NCBI GenBank assembly: GCA_018894105.1
Contig: CM032121.1
Coordinates: 19,316,730-19,380,729, forward strand
Source of the DNA: Jacaranda mimosifolia
Lineage: Eukaryota > Streptophyta > Magnoliopsida > Lamiales > Bignoniaceae
Reading direction: 5' to 3'
DNA length: 64,000 nt
Shown here: in pieces, positions 23,053-33,180 of the stretch
Position numbering within the stretch: position 1 is the stretch's first letter
Layout of the letters: each line of letters begins with the position of its first letter
Notes under the pieces: generated by a model
Told to the model about the DNA's origin: nothing
Seen by the model: only the letters and a program-made list of their open reading frames with translations
Databases searched by the model: none
Translations under genes and position numbers: made by a program

Positions 23053-23867
23053 TGTTGGAAAATTACCCGTGAGTGCTTATGTTAAAACATAAATTCCAAT
23101 AGCTTAATTGAACAATATATGCACAAATTAAATAGTATAAATTAAATACATGCTAAGCATGCTTACACTTATATTACAATGGAAAAAATGTCGAAAATAA
23201 GAATGTAAGAGTAGATCGAGGCCTGTGTACCACACAACATCCTTAAGACTTTATTCGTTCCTCCCACGGTGCTTCAAGGTTCTTGAAGAAGAGTCTCCCA
23301 AGATACAACGATCTTTCAAAACAAAGAAATAGTGCTCCAATTGTTTGGACTGTAGAATCTATTGATTTAGAAACTCTTTTAATGCAAATGTAAAATGCAT
23401 AGTGAGTGCAAATGTAGTGATCACACAAATGCTATGAATGTTGTCTTTTTTTTTTCTCTCTCTTCTTTCTTTGGTGGGTTCTAGGCATTCCTATTTATAG
23501 TCGTGCAATGCAACTTGTTGATGAGATATAACTCTTTATTAGGAATCATGATCCTTTCTTTGAAGGACACAACTAAAGAGTAAAATCACGTAAATCATTC
23601 TTTTAATTGAGAGAAACATGTCCACTGAAGAATGAAAAGCTCAAATCATTCATAGCTGTATATCATGAGCTAACTTTTCTATAGGGGTGTGTCTTTTGGG
23701 TACACTAAAAAATAAACTTTATTTATTTTATTTTCACACCCGCACCATTTTTTCAAAGTGGGATAGCTCAGTTTATCCACTATAATGTCCTTAATTATTT
23801 TTCACTTTAATTTTAATTTTCTTATCACTTTTTAATTTTGGCATATAAATATGCTGAAATTTTCACA
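23053..23867 (-). repeat. 5' LTR of the copia element
   Basis: Minus-strand LTR from TGTGAAAATTTCAGC (23867) to TTTTCCAACA (23053), with intact TG...CA ends. It parallels 17251-18079 block by block, for example CAATAGCTTAATTGAAC and CTCCCACGGTGCTT. Confidence 0.92.
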
Positions 23868-24456
23868 TGTAATTCAAAATTATTTGAAGTTGTTGTTGAG
23901 CTGCAAAGTCAGCTGTAGTAGGAAACTAGAGATTGTGTTGTATTAATTATGCAACCAAATTGTATCCTATCCTTAGTCATGTGGAATTTAGTCTACATAG
24001 ATTATTAGGACCTATATTAGTCTTGTAGTTGAGTTAGGAGCCCACTACTGGGATGAGTTCTCTACTATATATACATGTCGTATGGATGTACACTTGATTA
24101 ATAATGAGCTTGGGGAGCATATATATTCATCATAGAGAGCATATTGTTAGATAATTCAGTTTGGAAGATTTTTTGTTGTCTCTACTTCCATGAGGGTTTG
24201 TATCTGCCTTTTGGGAGAAAGGATTTCTAATGTTCAGGAGGAAAGCAATTATATGAGGAAAGCTCATTACATCCGCTAAAGGTGAAAGATCAATAGGGCG
24301 ACAATGATCGAGGAAGTTTAGGCCTGTATAAGTCTGTCTTGTAATTTTTATAATGTAATAAACTCATTTTTATTTGACGGTGGCCCTACAGACCTAGGCG
24401 TTAATACCAAATCGCGTTAATGATTCTTTGCGCCTTCTCTCTATTTTATATTCACA

Positions 24457-25229
24457 TACTACTTTATGAAATTACATAGAGTGTTGAACACTCCCTTTAA
24501 TATAATCTTGGATTCAGAATTTCATAAAATAATTAAAATAATGGGCACACATGAAAGAAACGAATGATTGTAAAAGAATGCTATTATAAAAATAATAATA
24601 GGGACTTTTAGCTGTTTATTAGAATGAATATCTTATAAGGTTTTAGGTAATTGAAAATTAAACATGTAATGTATCCATGTGGCAACATGGAGAGACAAGA
24701 TATGATAACATGATTCATAAATTATTAAACAAAAGATTTAGATAGCACAAATTTATTTCAAATTTACAGAAATAGGCAATTTAATTGCACATTATAATAA
24801 AATTAAACAATTTTTTTTAACATAGCAAAGTATAATTTGGAATTATAAAATAGACATGTAATAAACAAATGATTATAAAAATAAGTTAATTTAAATTAAC
24901 ATATTATTATTACAAAAGATTAAAATAGCACAACTTTAGCTCCGATTAACAAATAGAAATTGAAAGTAATCTACACATGATGAAATAAAACAAAACAAAT
25001 TTCATGTTTAGATATAAAATATGTTAACAATTAAAGAAATTTTAAAATATATATATATAGGAAAACATCTTTAGTGGGATATATGGAAAAAAGAAAATGT
25101 ACAACTCATGATTCACATGAGAAAGGGATTGAATTTTCATTTCAATAATACATAATATGATTTCATTTAATTAATTGGGATGCCAAATAATTATAATTTC
25201 TTAGTTAGCACTTAGCACACAGAACAAGC
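24457..25229. other. AT-rich intergenic DNA
   Basis: Sequence after the outer LTR. No coding similarity, inverted termini or repeats beyond short A/T runs were seen. Confidence 0.4.
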
Positions 25230-25312
25230 GTGTCTCCAAATATAATTAACAAGGTAAGTCACTGTAAAATGATTTTAATTTTTTTTGGGAGCAAAGATGT
25301 AACTAGTAGTAG

Positions 25313-25445
25313 GGGGGAAGGTGCACTTAACCCGTTATTTTATTGGAAAGAAACTGCGAGGAATGTGGTCAAGGGACCTTATCGCCAGCTGGTGAAGAAA
25401 GCTTTTGCACCATTCAATTATCTGGTGCCTGCTACTCTCAATTAA
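25313..25445 (+). CDS. possible terminal exon of an unidentified gene
   Basis: A short open stretch ends in TAA at 25443-25445 and reads GEGALNPLFYWKETAR, then VVKGPYRQLVKKAF, then a PFNYLVPATLN end. Base composition is clearly richer in G and C than its surroundings, as for a real exon. A TAGTAG acceptor-like sequence precedes it, and an AAG/GTAAGT donor-like site lies at about 25252, which would leave an unusually short intron of under 60 bp. I do not recognise the family. It could be the last exon of a small gene or an unrecognised gene fragment. Confidence 0.3.
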
Positions 25446-26051
25446 TCTATATATTCCATCGACCAATCATTTGAAAGTACCTAATACAGTTCTACAATAT
25501 GTATATATATATATATATATATATATTTGATCGTCCAATTAATTACCTATCAATTTCCAACACAGCCATTAGCCAACCTACCAAAACTAGTTGCTTCCTG
25601 CTAATTATTAATTTGAAAAAAAAGAAAGAAAGAAAGAAAGAAAACATGTATTCATCTCATGATATAAATATATGTATGTACAAATACAAATTCAGATGCA
25701 AATTAGATTTAATTTTTTAGTAGAATAACATGCGGAAAAATTAAATTATAGACAAACAAATAAATAGAAAGAAAAAAGAGAATAAACTAACAAAACAGCA
25801 TAATAAATTTAAAAGAATAAGGAAACTACCAATTCACAAGTACGTTTACCTGTGGTGAAAAAAATAATTTTTTTTTCAAAAAGAATGAATAAATAATTGT
25901 AGGATTTTCCTATACGAGTACTTTTATATATTATTTTTCATCTATCCAACCATATTTTTTGATCTTGATAAACAAATAAAAAATGACGTGAAACAGTTTT
26001 TTTTTTTCTTCTGCAAAAAAAGAAAAGAAATAGTTAACGCCATACAAAAAA
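25446..26051. other. intergenic, downstream of the 26052 gene
   Basis: AT-rich DNA with a TA run (about 25501-25526) and a GAAA run (about 25619-25642). No coding signal; the minus-strand gene's 3' untranslated region should lie in the right-hand part. Confidence 0.5.
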
Positions 26052-26660
26052 TTAAGCTCCTTGGTGAACTCCATAGAAAACAGTCCTTTCTCTCATAGTC
26101 CTCCAGTGCGTCATCAATCTCCCACTTGTTGGCAACAATTTCGACCAAAACCCACCTCCTTTAATACCAACAATCTTCTTCTTCCCATTCCCATTGCCAT
26201 TCTCATCGTGGTGGTCGTCGTCATCTTTTCGCCTTGGCGGCAGAACAAAAGCCATTGACCTACTCTTCTTGAGCACATTAATATTTTGGCCGAGAATAAC
26301 TCTCATGGAATTCCTGATCATCCTGCATCGTCCTGAGTCCATATCAAGCTCGTAGATCACGACTGGAGTAGACGAACATGATGAAGAAGATAAAGAAGAA
26401 AGATAAGAAGAAGAAGATGATGAAGGAGAAGATCTTGCAGCTGGTTTTGCACGTGAAGAAGAACCATTGATAGGATTAATGGACATTAATTGTGAGAGCT
26501 TTTCAGTTAGACAGATGGAGCAAACCCCTGGGGATTGCCTGTGTTTGGGGTGCTTCTTGCAGTGTGCATTAATGGTTAGCTTGGATCTAGTGCTGAAGCC
26601 TGCATATGCTTTTTGAACAATATTGTAGTTTGCGACGTTTGGCTTCTTCCAAGATTTCAT
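26052..26660 (-). CDS. plant protein with an OCTOPUS-like Cys-rich motif, 202 aa
   Basis: This is the only convincing intact host gene: one uninterrupted exon. I place the start at 26660 (MKSWKKPNVANYNIV). The open frame extends 41 codons further upstream, but those codons translate a GA microsatellite and TA-rich DNA that look like the leader and TATA region. Near residue 34 is CKKHPKHRQSPGVCSICL followed by TEKLSQL, a CxxHP-GxCxxCLxxxL pattern known from the N-terminus of OCTOPUS-like (UPF0503) plasma-membrane-associated plant proteins. The middle has a serine-rich low-complexity stretch and a VVIYELDMDSG block. A basic region (LPPRRK), an acidic/His run and a Gly-rich KIVGIKGGGFWSKLL segment follow. 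It ends RTMRERTVFYGVHQGA. No signal peptide or membrane segment. Function is not established; relation to OCTOPUS is inferred from the motif alone, and it is much shorter than OCTOPUS itself. Confidence 0.75.
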   Translation of the reverse strand: MKSWKKPNVANYNIVQKAYAGFSTRSKLTINAHCKKHPKHRQSPGVCSICLTEKLSQLMSINPINGSSSRAKPAARSSPSSSSSSYLSSLSSSSCSSTPVVIYELDMDSGRCRMIRNSMRVILGQNINVLKKSRSMAFVLPPRRKDDDDHHDENGNGNGKKKIVGIKGGGFWSKLLPTSGRLMTHWRTMRERTVFYGVHQGA

Positions 26661-26740
26661 CCCTCTCTCTCTCTCTCTCGCTCTCTCTCTCTTATAGTGT
26701 GTGTTTTGTGTGTATATATATGTATATATATAGAATGAGA
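26661..26740 (-). promoter_or_regulatory. GA-microsatellite leader and TATA region of the 26052 gene
   Basis: Directly upstream of the chosen start codon is a GA/CT microsatellite (about 26661-26692). Beyond it lies a TATATATATACATATATA stretch (about 26712-26735) that can serve as TATA box. GA-rich leaders are common in plant 5' UTRs and can bind BBR/BPC factors; that role here is inferred. Confidence 0.5.
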
Positions 26741-27241
26741 GGGCGGGACAGACATCTAGAGAGAGAGGTGGAGATAATTGCATGGGAAATTTCCACGACG
26801 CTTCATGTGAGATTCATGGGTGCTTCACAAAATGGCTTTTAACTTTTAAGTGTTCACTTTTGAAAAGTCTATTATTGTTGGGGAAATCATAGCAGCGCTA
26901 TTGGATTGTAGTAATGGTGGGCTGGCTCTATGTAATTCATCATCTTTCTTGTGCGGGCGGTGTGTAATTAAATCCCAAACATTAACAATATTGATCCGCT
27001 CTTTTAACTTATATTTTATTTGGTATTTATGGAGAAAATAAACGCCTAAACTTTATTTGATATTTCATTTCATAAATAGAGGTTAAATATATTAAATAAT
27101 TTTTTATAAAGTAATTAATTAAAAATTAAATATATTTAATATGTATTCATCAACTTGAAATTAATAGAAGTTAAAATATATATGAAATGAAATAAATGAT
27201 CCAAAATAATTACTAATATTAGCTCTAATCAACTGTCCATC
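26741..27241. other. upstream region of the 26052 gene
   Basis: AT-rich DNA without recognisable coding content, between the gene's TATA region and the start of the transposon block at 27242. Confidence 0.4.
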
Positions 27242-27686
27242 TTACTGCAAAAAAAGTTTAGTAATTCCAATAAAAATTTTCAATGATATTACTCCAGTTT
27301 TGAGATGGAATAGCCTTCCATCGGCAATTTCCTTCGAAGGACACTACTAGAATAACACCCTAATTAGACACACATTGTGACACTTTTTGAACACTATATC
27401 AAAATTATAGCAATTATGATACATGAAAAAAAGAAGATAACCTGCAGCACTTTTGCCACCAAAATTTGGTGGAAAAATAGTTTCGCTCTTATTTCTCCCT
27501 CTCTCTTTATCTTACCCATCGACATTTCTCTCGATCTTTCTCTCTACACAGACTAAAAAAGCCCTCTAATTTTTTCTTCTAATATACTCACAAGAAGCTG
27601 CCCAACATTTTCTGTTGGCATTTCTCGAAGACCATTTCTCAATTATGGTTGGATATCCACTTTAAAGCTACAATACAATTGGTACA

Positions 27687-27836
27687 ATATGGGTTGCGGT
27701 GCGAGAGTTGGAAGATCTTTACAATAATCTGCAGGGTTTAGAGCTGTGAATGTGGATTTGATATGGGTTGTGGTGCAAGAGTTGGAAAATCTATATAATA
27801 ATCTGCAGGGGTGCAAGCTTTGAATGTGGATTTGTT
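27687..27836. repeat. 75-bp tandem duplication
   Basis: Two adjacent copies begin ATGGGTTG(C/T)GGTGC(G/A)AGAG at 27688 and 27763 and end in GTGAATGTGGATTTG or GTTTGAATGTGGATTTG-like sequence. They differ by several substitutions. Confidence 0.8.
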
Positions 27837-28099
27837 TAGGTTGGCATAAGTTGTTGACTAAATTAAATTTTTTGGAGGGGATAGCAATTTTCTCTACTAG
27901 GTTTGTATGATGTCCGTAAAATTTCTATATTTTATTTGTATGTTCTCATATTTATTCTATTTTCTAGAGATCCATGGATGCTTGAATGGATTGAGATATT
28001 GATTGGGTCAGGGCTTAAAATTAAAGTCACCCAATATTGTTTGGATGCTCTAAACATTTAAGGTTTTTCTTCTTGTTTGTGAAAATCTAAATGTGTATA

Positions 28100-30060
28100 A
28101 TTTTACAAGTTTGATACTATGTATTTCAGTTTTGATATTCTTGAAAGAAGATTTAGATTATATAAACAAAGAAAAGGGAATGATTTGGCTAGTATAATTG
28201 GAACCTCTATAGTTTGCATTATTAGAAAAATGGTGATATTTTTTGGTAAGAATAACATATCTTTTAGTAGGAATATCGAAATTGAGTGTTGCTTCATCCA
28301 TTATGAAAAAGAATCATAGGTCTTGAAGTCTAGTTAAACCTGAGGAAAAGAAATAGAATAATATACCTACTATATGAATTGTGGCATATTTTGGTAAAAA
28401 TAGATTATCTTTGAGCGGAAAGTCAGAATGGAATACCACTTGATCTAGTGTAAAGTAAATACATATGGTTTTCAAATGATGTAGGCCTTACGGACTAACT
28501 AATTTTGAGGAAAGGCAGTTTTTGGTGCAAATATGTCTAAGAAACAAATTAGTATTTGAAGTACATGAACTGTGATAGGTTTTGGTAAAAATAGTTTATC
28601 TTTCAATAGGGATGTCGAAATTAAGTGTCGTGTCATACAGTATGAAATAAACACATAGAACTTTCAAATGGTATAGGTCTTGAAGGCTAGTTAGACCCGA
28701 GTAAAAGTAGTTTTTCGTGTAAAAATGCATAAGAACCATAATAATATATCTGCTACATGAACTATGATAGGTTTTGGTAAAAATAATTTATCTTCGAGTA
28801 GGAAAGTTGGAATGGAATGCCACTTGATCTATTGTAAAGTAGATACATAGAGATTTCAAATTGTGTGGGCCTTAATAACTAATTAATATTGAGGGAAAGT
28901 AGATTTTAGTGAAAATATGTCTAAGAAACAGATTAGTGCTTGAATACATGAGCTGTGACAGACTTTAGTAAAAATAGCTTATCTTTCAATAGAGAAATCA
29001 AAATTGAGTACCACTTTGTCCATTATGAAATAGACACATATGGTTTTCAAATGGCATAGGTCGTGAAGGCTAGTTAAACCTGATGAAAAGTAGTTTTTAG
29101 TGCAAAACCTCTTAAGAAACATAATAATATATCTGGTACATCAAAAGTAACATATTTTGGAAAAATTGCTTATCCTTGAGTAGAAAAGTCAGAATGGAAT
29201 ATCACTTTATCCATTGTAAAGTAGATACATTGGCCTTTCAAATGGTATAGGCCTTAATGACTAACAGATTTTGACGTAAAACAATTTTTAGTGAAGATAT
29301 GTCTAAGAAATAGATTAGTATGTGAAGTACATGAACTGTGACAGGTTTTTGTAGAAATAGCTTATCATTCAGTAGAGATGCCAAAATTGAGTGCCGTTTC
29401 TTCCATCATGAAATAGACACATATAACTTTTAAATTACATGGATTTTGAAAGCTACTTAAACCTGAGAAAAAGAAATTTTTAGCTAAAAGACACTAAAGA
29501 AACAGATTAATATATCTAGTAAAAATAGATTATCCTTGAGTAGGAAAGTCGGAATGGAGTACCACTTGATACATTGTAAAGTAGATGCATAGGTATTTTA
29601 AATTGTATAGGTCTTAAAGACTAATTTATTTTTAGGGAAAGTAGTTTTTAGTGCAAATATGTCTAAGAAATAGATTATTATTTGAAGTATATGAACTGTG
29701 ACGTGTTTTAGTAAAAATAGCTTAACTTTCAGTAGGGATGTCGAAATTGAGTCTCGTTTCATCTATCATGAAATAGACACATAGAAATTTCGAGTGATAT
29801 AGATTTTGAAGGTTAGTTAAACCTGAGAAAAAGTAGTTTCCAGCGAACGTACGCTTAAGAAACATATTAATATATCTAGTACATGCATTGTGACAAGTTT
29901 TAGTAAAAATAACTTATCTTTAGTAGGAAACTAAAAATTGAGTACCATTTGATCCATTGTAAATTAGATACATAATATTTTCAAATGGTTTAGGCATTAA
30001 AGGCTAATCACTTTTGAGTGAAATAAGTTTTTACTGGAAAAAAGCCTAAAAAACTGACGT
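28100..30060. repeat. satellite-like array of 191-bp units, dimeric pattern
   Basis: A TTTTGGTAAAAATAG(C/T)TTATC block recurs at 28391, 28582, 28774, 28965, 29157, 29347, 29518, 29707 and 29898, that is every 189-192 bp except one shortened step of 171. A further divergent unit lies near 28243. Two unit types alternate. One has GGAAAGTCAGAATGGAATRCC followed by ACTTGATC and GTAAAGTA; the other has GGGATGTCGAAATTGAGTG followed by TTTCATC and ATGAAATA. The true period is therefore a dimer of about 382 bp. No coding potential. The array lies wholly within the CACTA element at 27342-33180. Confidence 0.88.
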
Positions 30061-30394
30061 GCATATGGCTAGTTACAAGATAAAGTGTTTTATGATTTTA
30101 AAGAAGTCTAACAACACAATACATATTTTAAATTATTCTTATTCATTCAAAAGTATTATTCTTAATTAAAAGTAATGTTATGTTAAGAAGTTCCACATTA
30201 ATTTATCTTATTTGAAATGAGTAAGATCGTTGTCTATGTTTCTTTATTTACTTATATGTTTTTCTTTGGTTACTTATCCATTTTTCTGTTTGGATAGTCA
30301 TATTCCCATGCTGGCTTGAAAGTTGAAAAGTTCATATGAAAGACTTAAAAATGTGCTTACTTATTATTGAAATTGTTGATTAACGTGTTTACAG

Positions 30395-30690
30395 CAAAAC
30401 ATGAAAGACTTAAAGAACAAGCTTGTAGCTGGTGCAAGAGATGGAGGACCAAATGACATATATGCTTAGGTGATCAGACCAGATAAAGGTGGATGAGTTC
30501 GGATGTTTGGTTCTCATGCCACTACATCAGACTTATTTGGTAATGTACCTAGTCGAGCAGGTTGTTATCACATGACTATGGATTACAAAGCTGAAATGGA
30601 AAGCATGAAATAAAGACTAGATATACATGATAAGCAAATCCAAGAATTAATAAGCATAAATAGTCAAAGAATGGAGGATGATCACTAAAA
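30395..30690 (+). pseudogene. transposase C-terminal block of the CACTA element
   Basis: After a TTTACAG acceptor, the frame gives MKDLKNKLVAGARDG, then GPNDIYA, stop, VIRPDKGG, stop, VRMFGSHATTSDLFG, and a helical tail EMESMK, stop, RLDIHDKQIQELI. This corresponds to the D-x-L/Y-xx-V/A-L...GRVRGxG...P block and following coiled coil of plant CACTA-encoded transposases. Three stop codons disable it. Confidence 0.7.
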
Positions 30691-31283
30691 ATCTACAAGG
30701 GCCTCTTCACCATCATCCTCTTGCCTGTCACTCGCTATCAGACCATCAACCAACTTCAAGTATAAACTCTATGCCCATATAGGTATTTCTTTTCTTCTTT
30801 CATTTTTTTCAATTTTCATGATGTATGTTCTTGATTTATTTTCCTTCAGAATTATGTGTAATTATAGCACCTACTTATTTATTGCTTGTGATTGTGTTCA
30901 AGTCTATAAACATGAATGCATTTACAATAAGGTGTCTCTATGAGTTTATCATAATTATAGTAGGTTTCTTCAACCGAGTTATTTTCTTGTTTACTACTTT
31001 TATTCTTATTTGAGTTTGAATAGAGGATAAGGTGCCTCCATGAGTTTGAATGTCCTTGTTCTCCTACTCTTATTTTCTTATGGACATGTGTTGAGATGGG
31101 GTTGGTGTTGCTGTCATTGTGAAGGATATTGTTGACATTCTATTAGCTCCCTATATGTTTTTGTGGTGTCTATGCTCTTGATTAACTTCATATATGTGGA
31201 TAGGTTGATAGAACTTCATATATTCAATAAAATACTTTGTTTTGCATTGCAGTTGTTATTCATTGATATTGTGACTAATGTAG

Positions 31284-31538
31284 ATTGGAGCAACAGTAGC
31301 TTTAAAAAGCATTGTTGATACTTCAAAAGTTGTAGCAAGAGGTTTCAATGAAAGCTTAGACCCATTAAAGTTGGTAGGGCATGAAAAATTGGGATCAAAT
31401 TGGTGTGAGGTCAAAGTTAATGTAGCAGTGGCATATGAAGAGCCATTGATTCGGTCAATACAAAATCTTAAATACATTGGAGAAGCCATTGGTTATAGCA
31501 TTGCTTGGCCAAAATTTCTAGTAAATTTATTCTCCTAA
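31284..31538 (+). CDS. intact terminal exon of a plant CACTA ORF (DUF8039-like)
   Basis: Behind a TAG acceptor, 84 codons stay open to TAA. They read VVARGFNESLDPLKLVG, LGSNWCEVKVNVAVAYEEP, IRSIQNLKYIGEAIG and YSIAWP. This pattern of VAxG...DP...VGxxxLGxxWxxVxV and IGxAIGxxIAWP is the terminal domain common in plant CACTA proteins and their host-like relatives. It is better preserved than the upstream block at 30395-30690, although the element as a whole seems defective. The domain name is recalled from the motif and was not checked. Confidence 0.65.
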   Translation: MGATVALKSIVDTSKVVARGFNESLDPLKLVGHEKLGSNWCEVKVNVAVAYEEPLIRSIQNLKYIGEAIGYSIAWPKFLVNLFS

Positions 31539-31808
31539 ATTACCAATGAATATATATTTTATTCATAATCTCCACTATTAAGTGCTTTCAATTTTTCATA
31601 TACTTGTGCCTTGTAGGTTGTGGTTGATGAAGTATGGTTAGAAAACTAATCCAAAAATGTTGAGTTGTCATATCAAAATAGAAGGTTTTTTTTTTTTTTT
31701 TTTTGACTCTTTTGAAGCTTCAAACTATAGTTAAACAATTGTATTTTGATTTCATCTTGGTATATGTCTCTAAACTCTAGTTGACGCTTGATCTTTATGA
31801 GTCTAGGA

Positions 31809-32428
31809 TAGGGGTGTAAACGAGTCGAGCTCGAGCTCGAGCTTGCCAAAATTGCAGGCTCGAGCTCGTCGAGCCTGCTCTTAAGGGCTCGAGCTCGAGC
31901 TCAAGCTCAAAAATACTGAGCTCGAGCCGGCTCATCAGAAAATTTTAAATTAAATAAAAATATTAAATTATTAATATATCATAATTATTTAATAATAATT
32001 AATAAAATAATTAAAATTATTATTATAAATTAAATATATATGAAATTATAATAATTACTATAATGATTTAAATTATAATATATTATAATTATTAATATAT
32101 TATATTATTTAATTATATATATAAATATTTAAAATTAGAAAAAAAAAAAAGTAAATTATTAATACATATTAATTAATATATAATAAATATTTAAAATTAG
32201 AAAAAGAAAGTAAATTATTATATATATTAATTATTTAATTAATATATAAAAAATATTTAAAAATAGGAAAAAGCTCATGAGCTGGCTCATGAGCTTTTGA
32301 ACAACTAGAGATGAGCTCGAGCTCGACTCATGTTAAAGCTCGAGCTCGAAAAACTCGAGCTTGAGTCGAGCTATAATCAAGCCCGCTCATGAGGCTCATG
32401 AGCCGGCTCGACTCATCTTACACCCCTA
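31809..32428. mobile_element. hAT MITE, 620 bp
   Basis: Ends are TAGGGGTGTAAACGAGTC and, on the minus strand, TAGGGGTGTAAGATGAGTC. A perfect 8-bp target duplication GTCTAGGA lies at 31801-31808 and 32429-32436, as for hAT elements. Subterminal DNA is made of GAGCTCGAGC and GGCTCATGAGC palindromic repeats. The core is nearly pure A+T with no coding capacity. Confidence 0.96.
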
Positions 32429-33180
32429 GTCTAGGAGTAGTTTTTAGATATTTTATCATCTCTACTCTCATAATACTTTTTGATACTATTTTGCTAATGC
32501 ATCAGCTTAGAAGTATTTGTTTGATAGGATAACTATTCAAGTCAATACTCAAATTAATACCTATATTTGACTATGTATGTGTTATTGTTCTTAATGTTTT
32601 TTTCGACATATAACTACATGAAAAAGGAACATGTATTTCGATATGGATCAAATTGTCATGCAAAACCAAGAAGAAAAAAAAAAGAAGATATATTTTGACA
32701 CTTTTTCCATATAAACTCACACTTTCTAGTGTAGCTACAACAATTGTTAAAGGATACAAAAAAGCATCTCCACATCACCTATATAATGACGAATTATACT
32801 GTCTTAAAATTAAATAATTAAGATAGTTAATTAGGGTCATGATAGAAATTTTACGTCACATTTATTTGCATCCCAAAATTAGCATTTTGTACCGCACAAA
32901 AGTGTCATAATAACTAATAATTAGTGATGTTTTATAATGTGTTCAAATGAAGTAATTAGGGTAGTTGATGGCCTTTACATGATAGTGAAGAGCGTCACAA
33001 AAGAAACATTATATGACACAAAAGTGCATTGCAAAGTTAGGTTTTCATTGGCATCATAATAACTTATAGTTACGGTCACCTATGAGACACTATACAGTAG
33101 CATCACTAAAAGAAAAGCGTCACTATAAACTTTTTTTGTGACACTTTTTTGTGTCACAAAATCCAACTATTTTAGTAGTG

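Larger units (their letters stand above)
17251..23867 (-). mobile_element. Ty1/copia retrotransposon, both LTRs, decayed
   Basis: A complete but dead 6.6 kb minus-strand element. The target duplication TGTAA is at 17246-17250 and 23868-23872. LTRs at 17251-18079 and 23053-23867 align along their length with many substitutions and small indels, so the insertion is not recent. Coding order on the minus strand is gag, protease, integrase, reverse transcriptase, RNase H, which is the copia order. A polypurine tract (GTGGGGGAT) abuts the 3' LTR. No initiator-Met-type primer-binding site is visible next to the 5' LTR. Large pieces of gag and RT are deleted. Confidence 0.93.
17119..24456 (+). mobile_element. 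LTR of a plus-strand retroelement, split by a copia insertion
   Basis: The LTR starts TGTGATAGTTAG after the purine run at 17111-17118 and runs to 17250. It resumes after the nested copia element at 23868 and ends near 24456 in TATTCACA, inverse to its start. Without the insertion it is about 0.72 kb. The distal part has a TATA-like stretch (about 24064), a polyadenylation-like TGTAATAAACTCAT segment (about 24353) and a CGTTAATACCAAATCGCG block typical of copia-type LTR ends. The matching 5' LTR was not found in the window. Confidence 0.65.
27342..33180 (+). mobile_element. CACTA element with 191-bp tandem array, 5.8 kb
   Basis: Termini are CACTACTAGAATAACACC on the left and CACTACTAAAATAGTTGG on the right (minus strand). 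The flanking duplication GGA lies at 27339-27341 and 33181-33183. GTGACAC / TGTGTCACAAAA motifs repeat in the subterminal regions (about 27370-27420 and 32830-33170). In order it carries a leader-like pyrimidine-rich segment, a 75-bp duplication, a 2 kb array of 191-bp units, transposase-type coding blocks (30395-30690 and 31284-31538), and a nested hAT MITE (31809-32428). It sits inside the older element starting at 27242. Confidence 0.94.

Noticed and set aside
26661..26783. Upstream in-frame Met extending the 26052 gene by 41 codons
   Set aside because: The extension translates a GA microsatellite and a TATA-like tract, which fits leader and promoter better than protein.
28100..30060. CRISPR-like regular spacing
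   Set aside because: The whole 191-bp unit is repeated, with no short repeats separated by unique spacers, and the DNA is plant nuclear.
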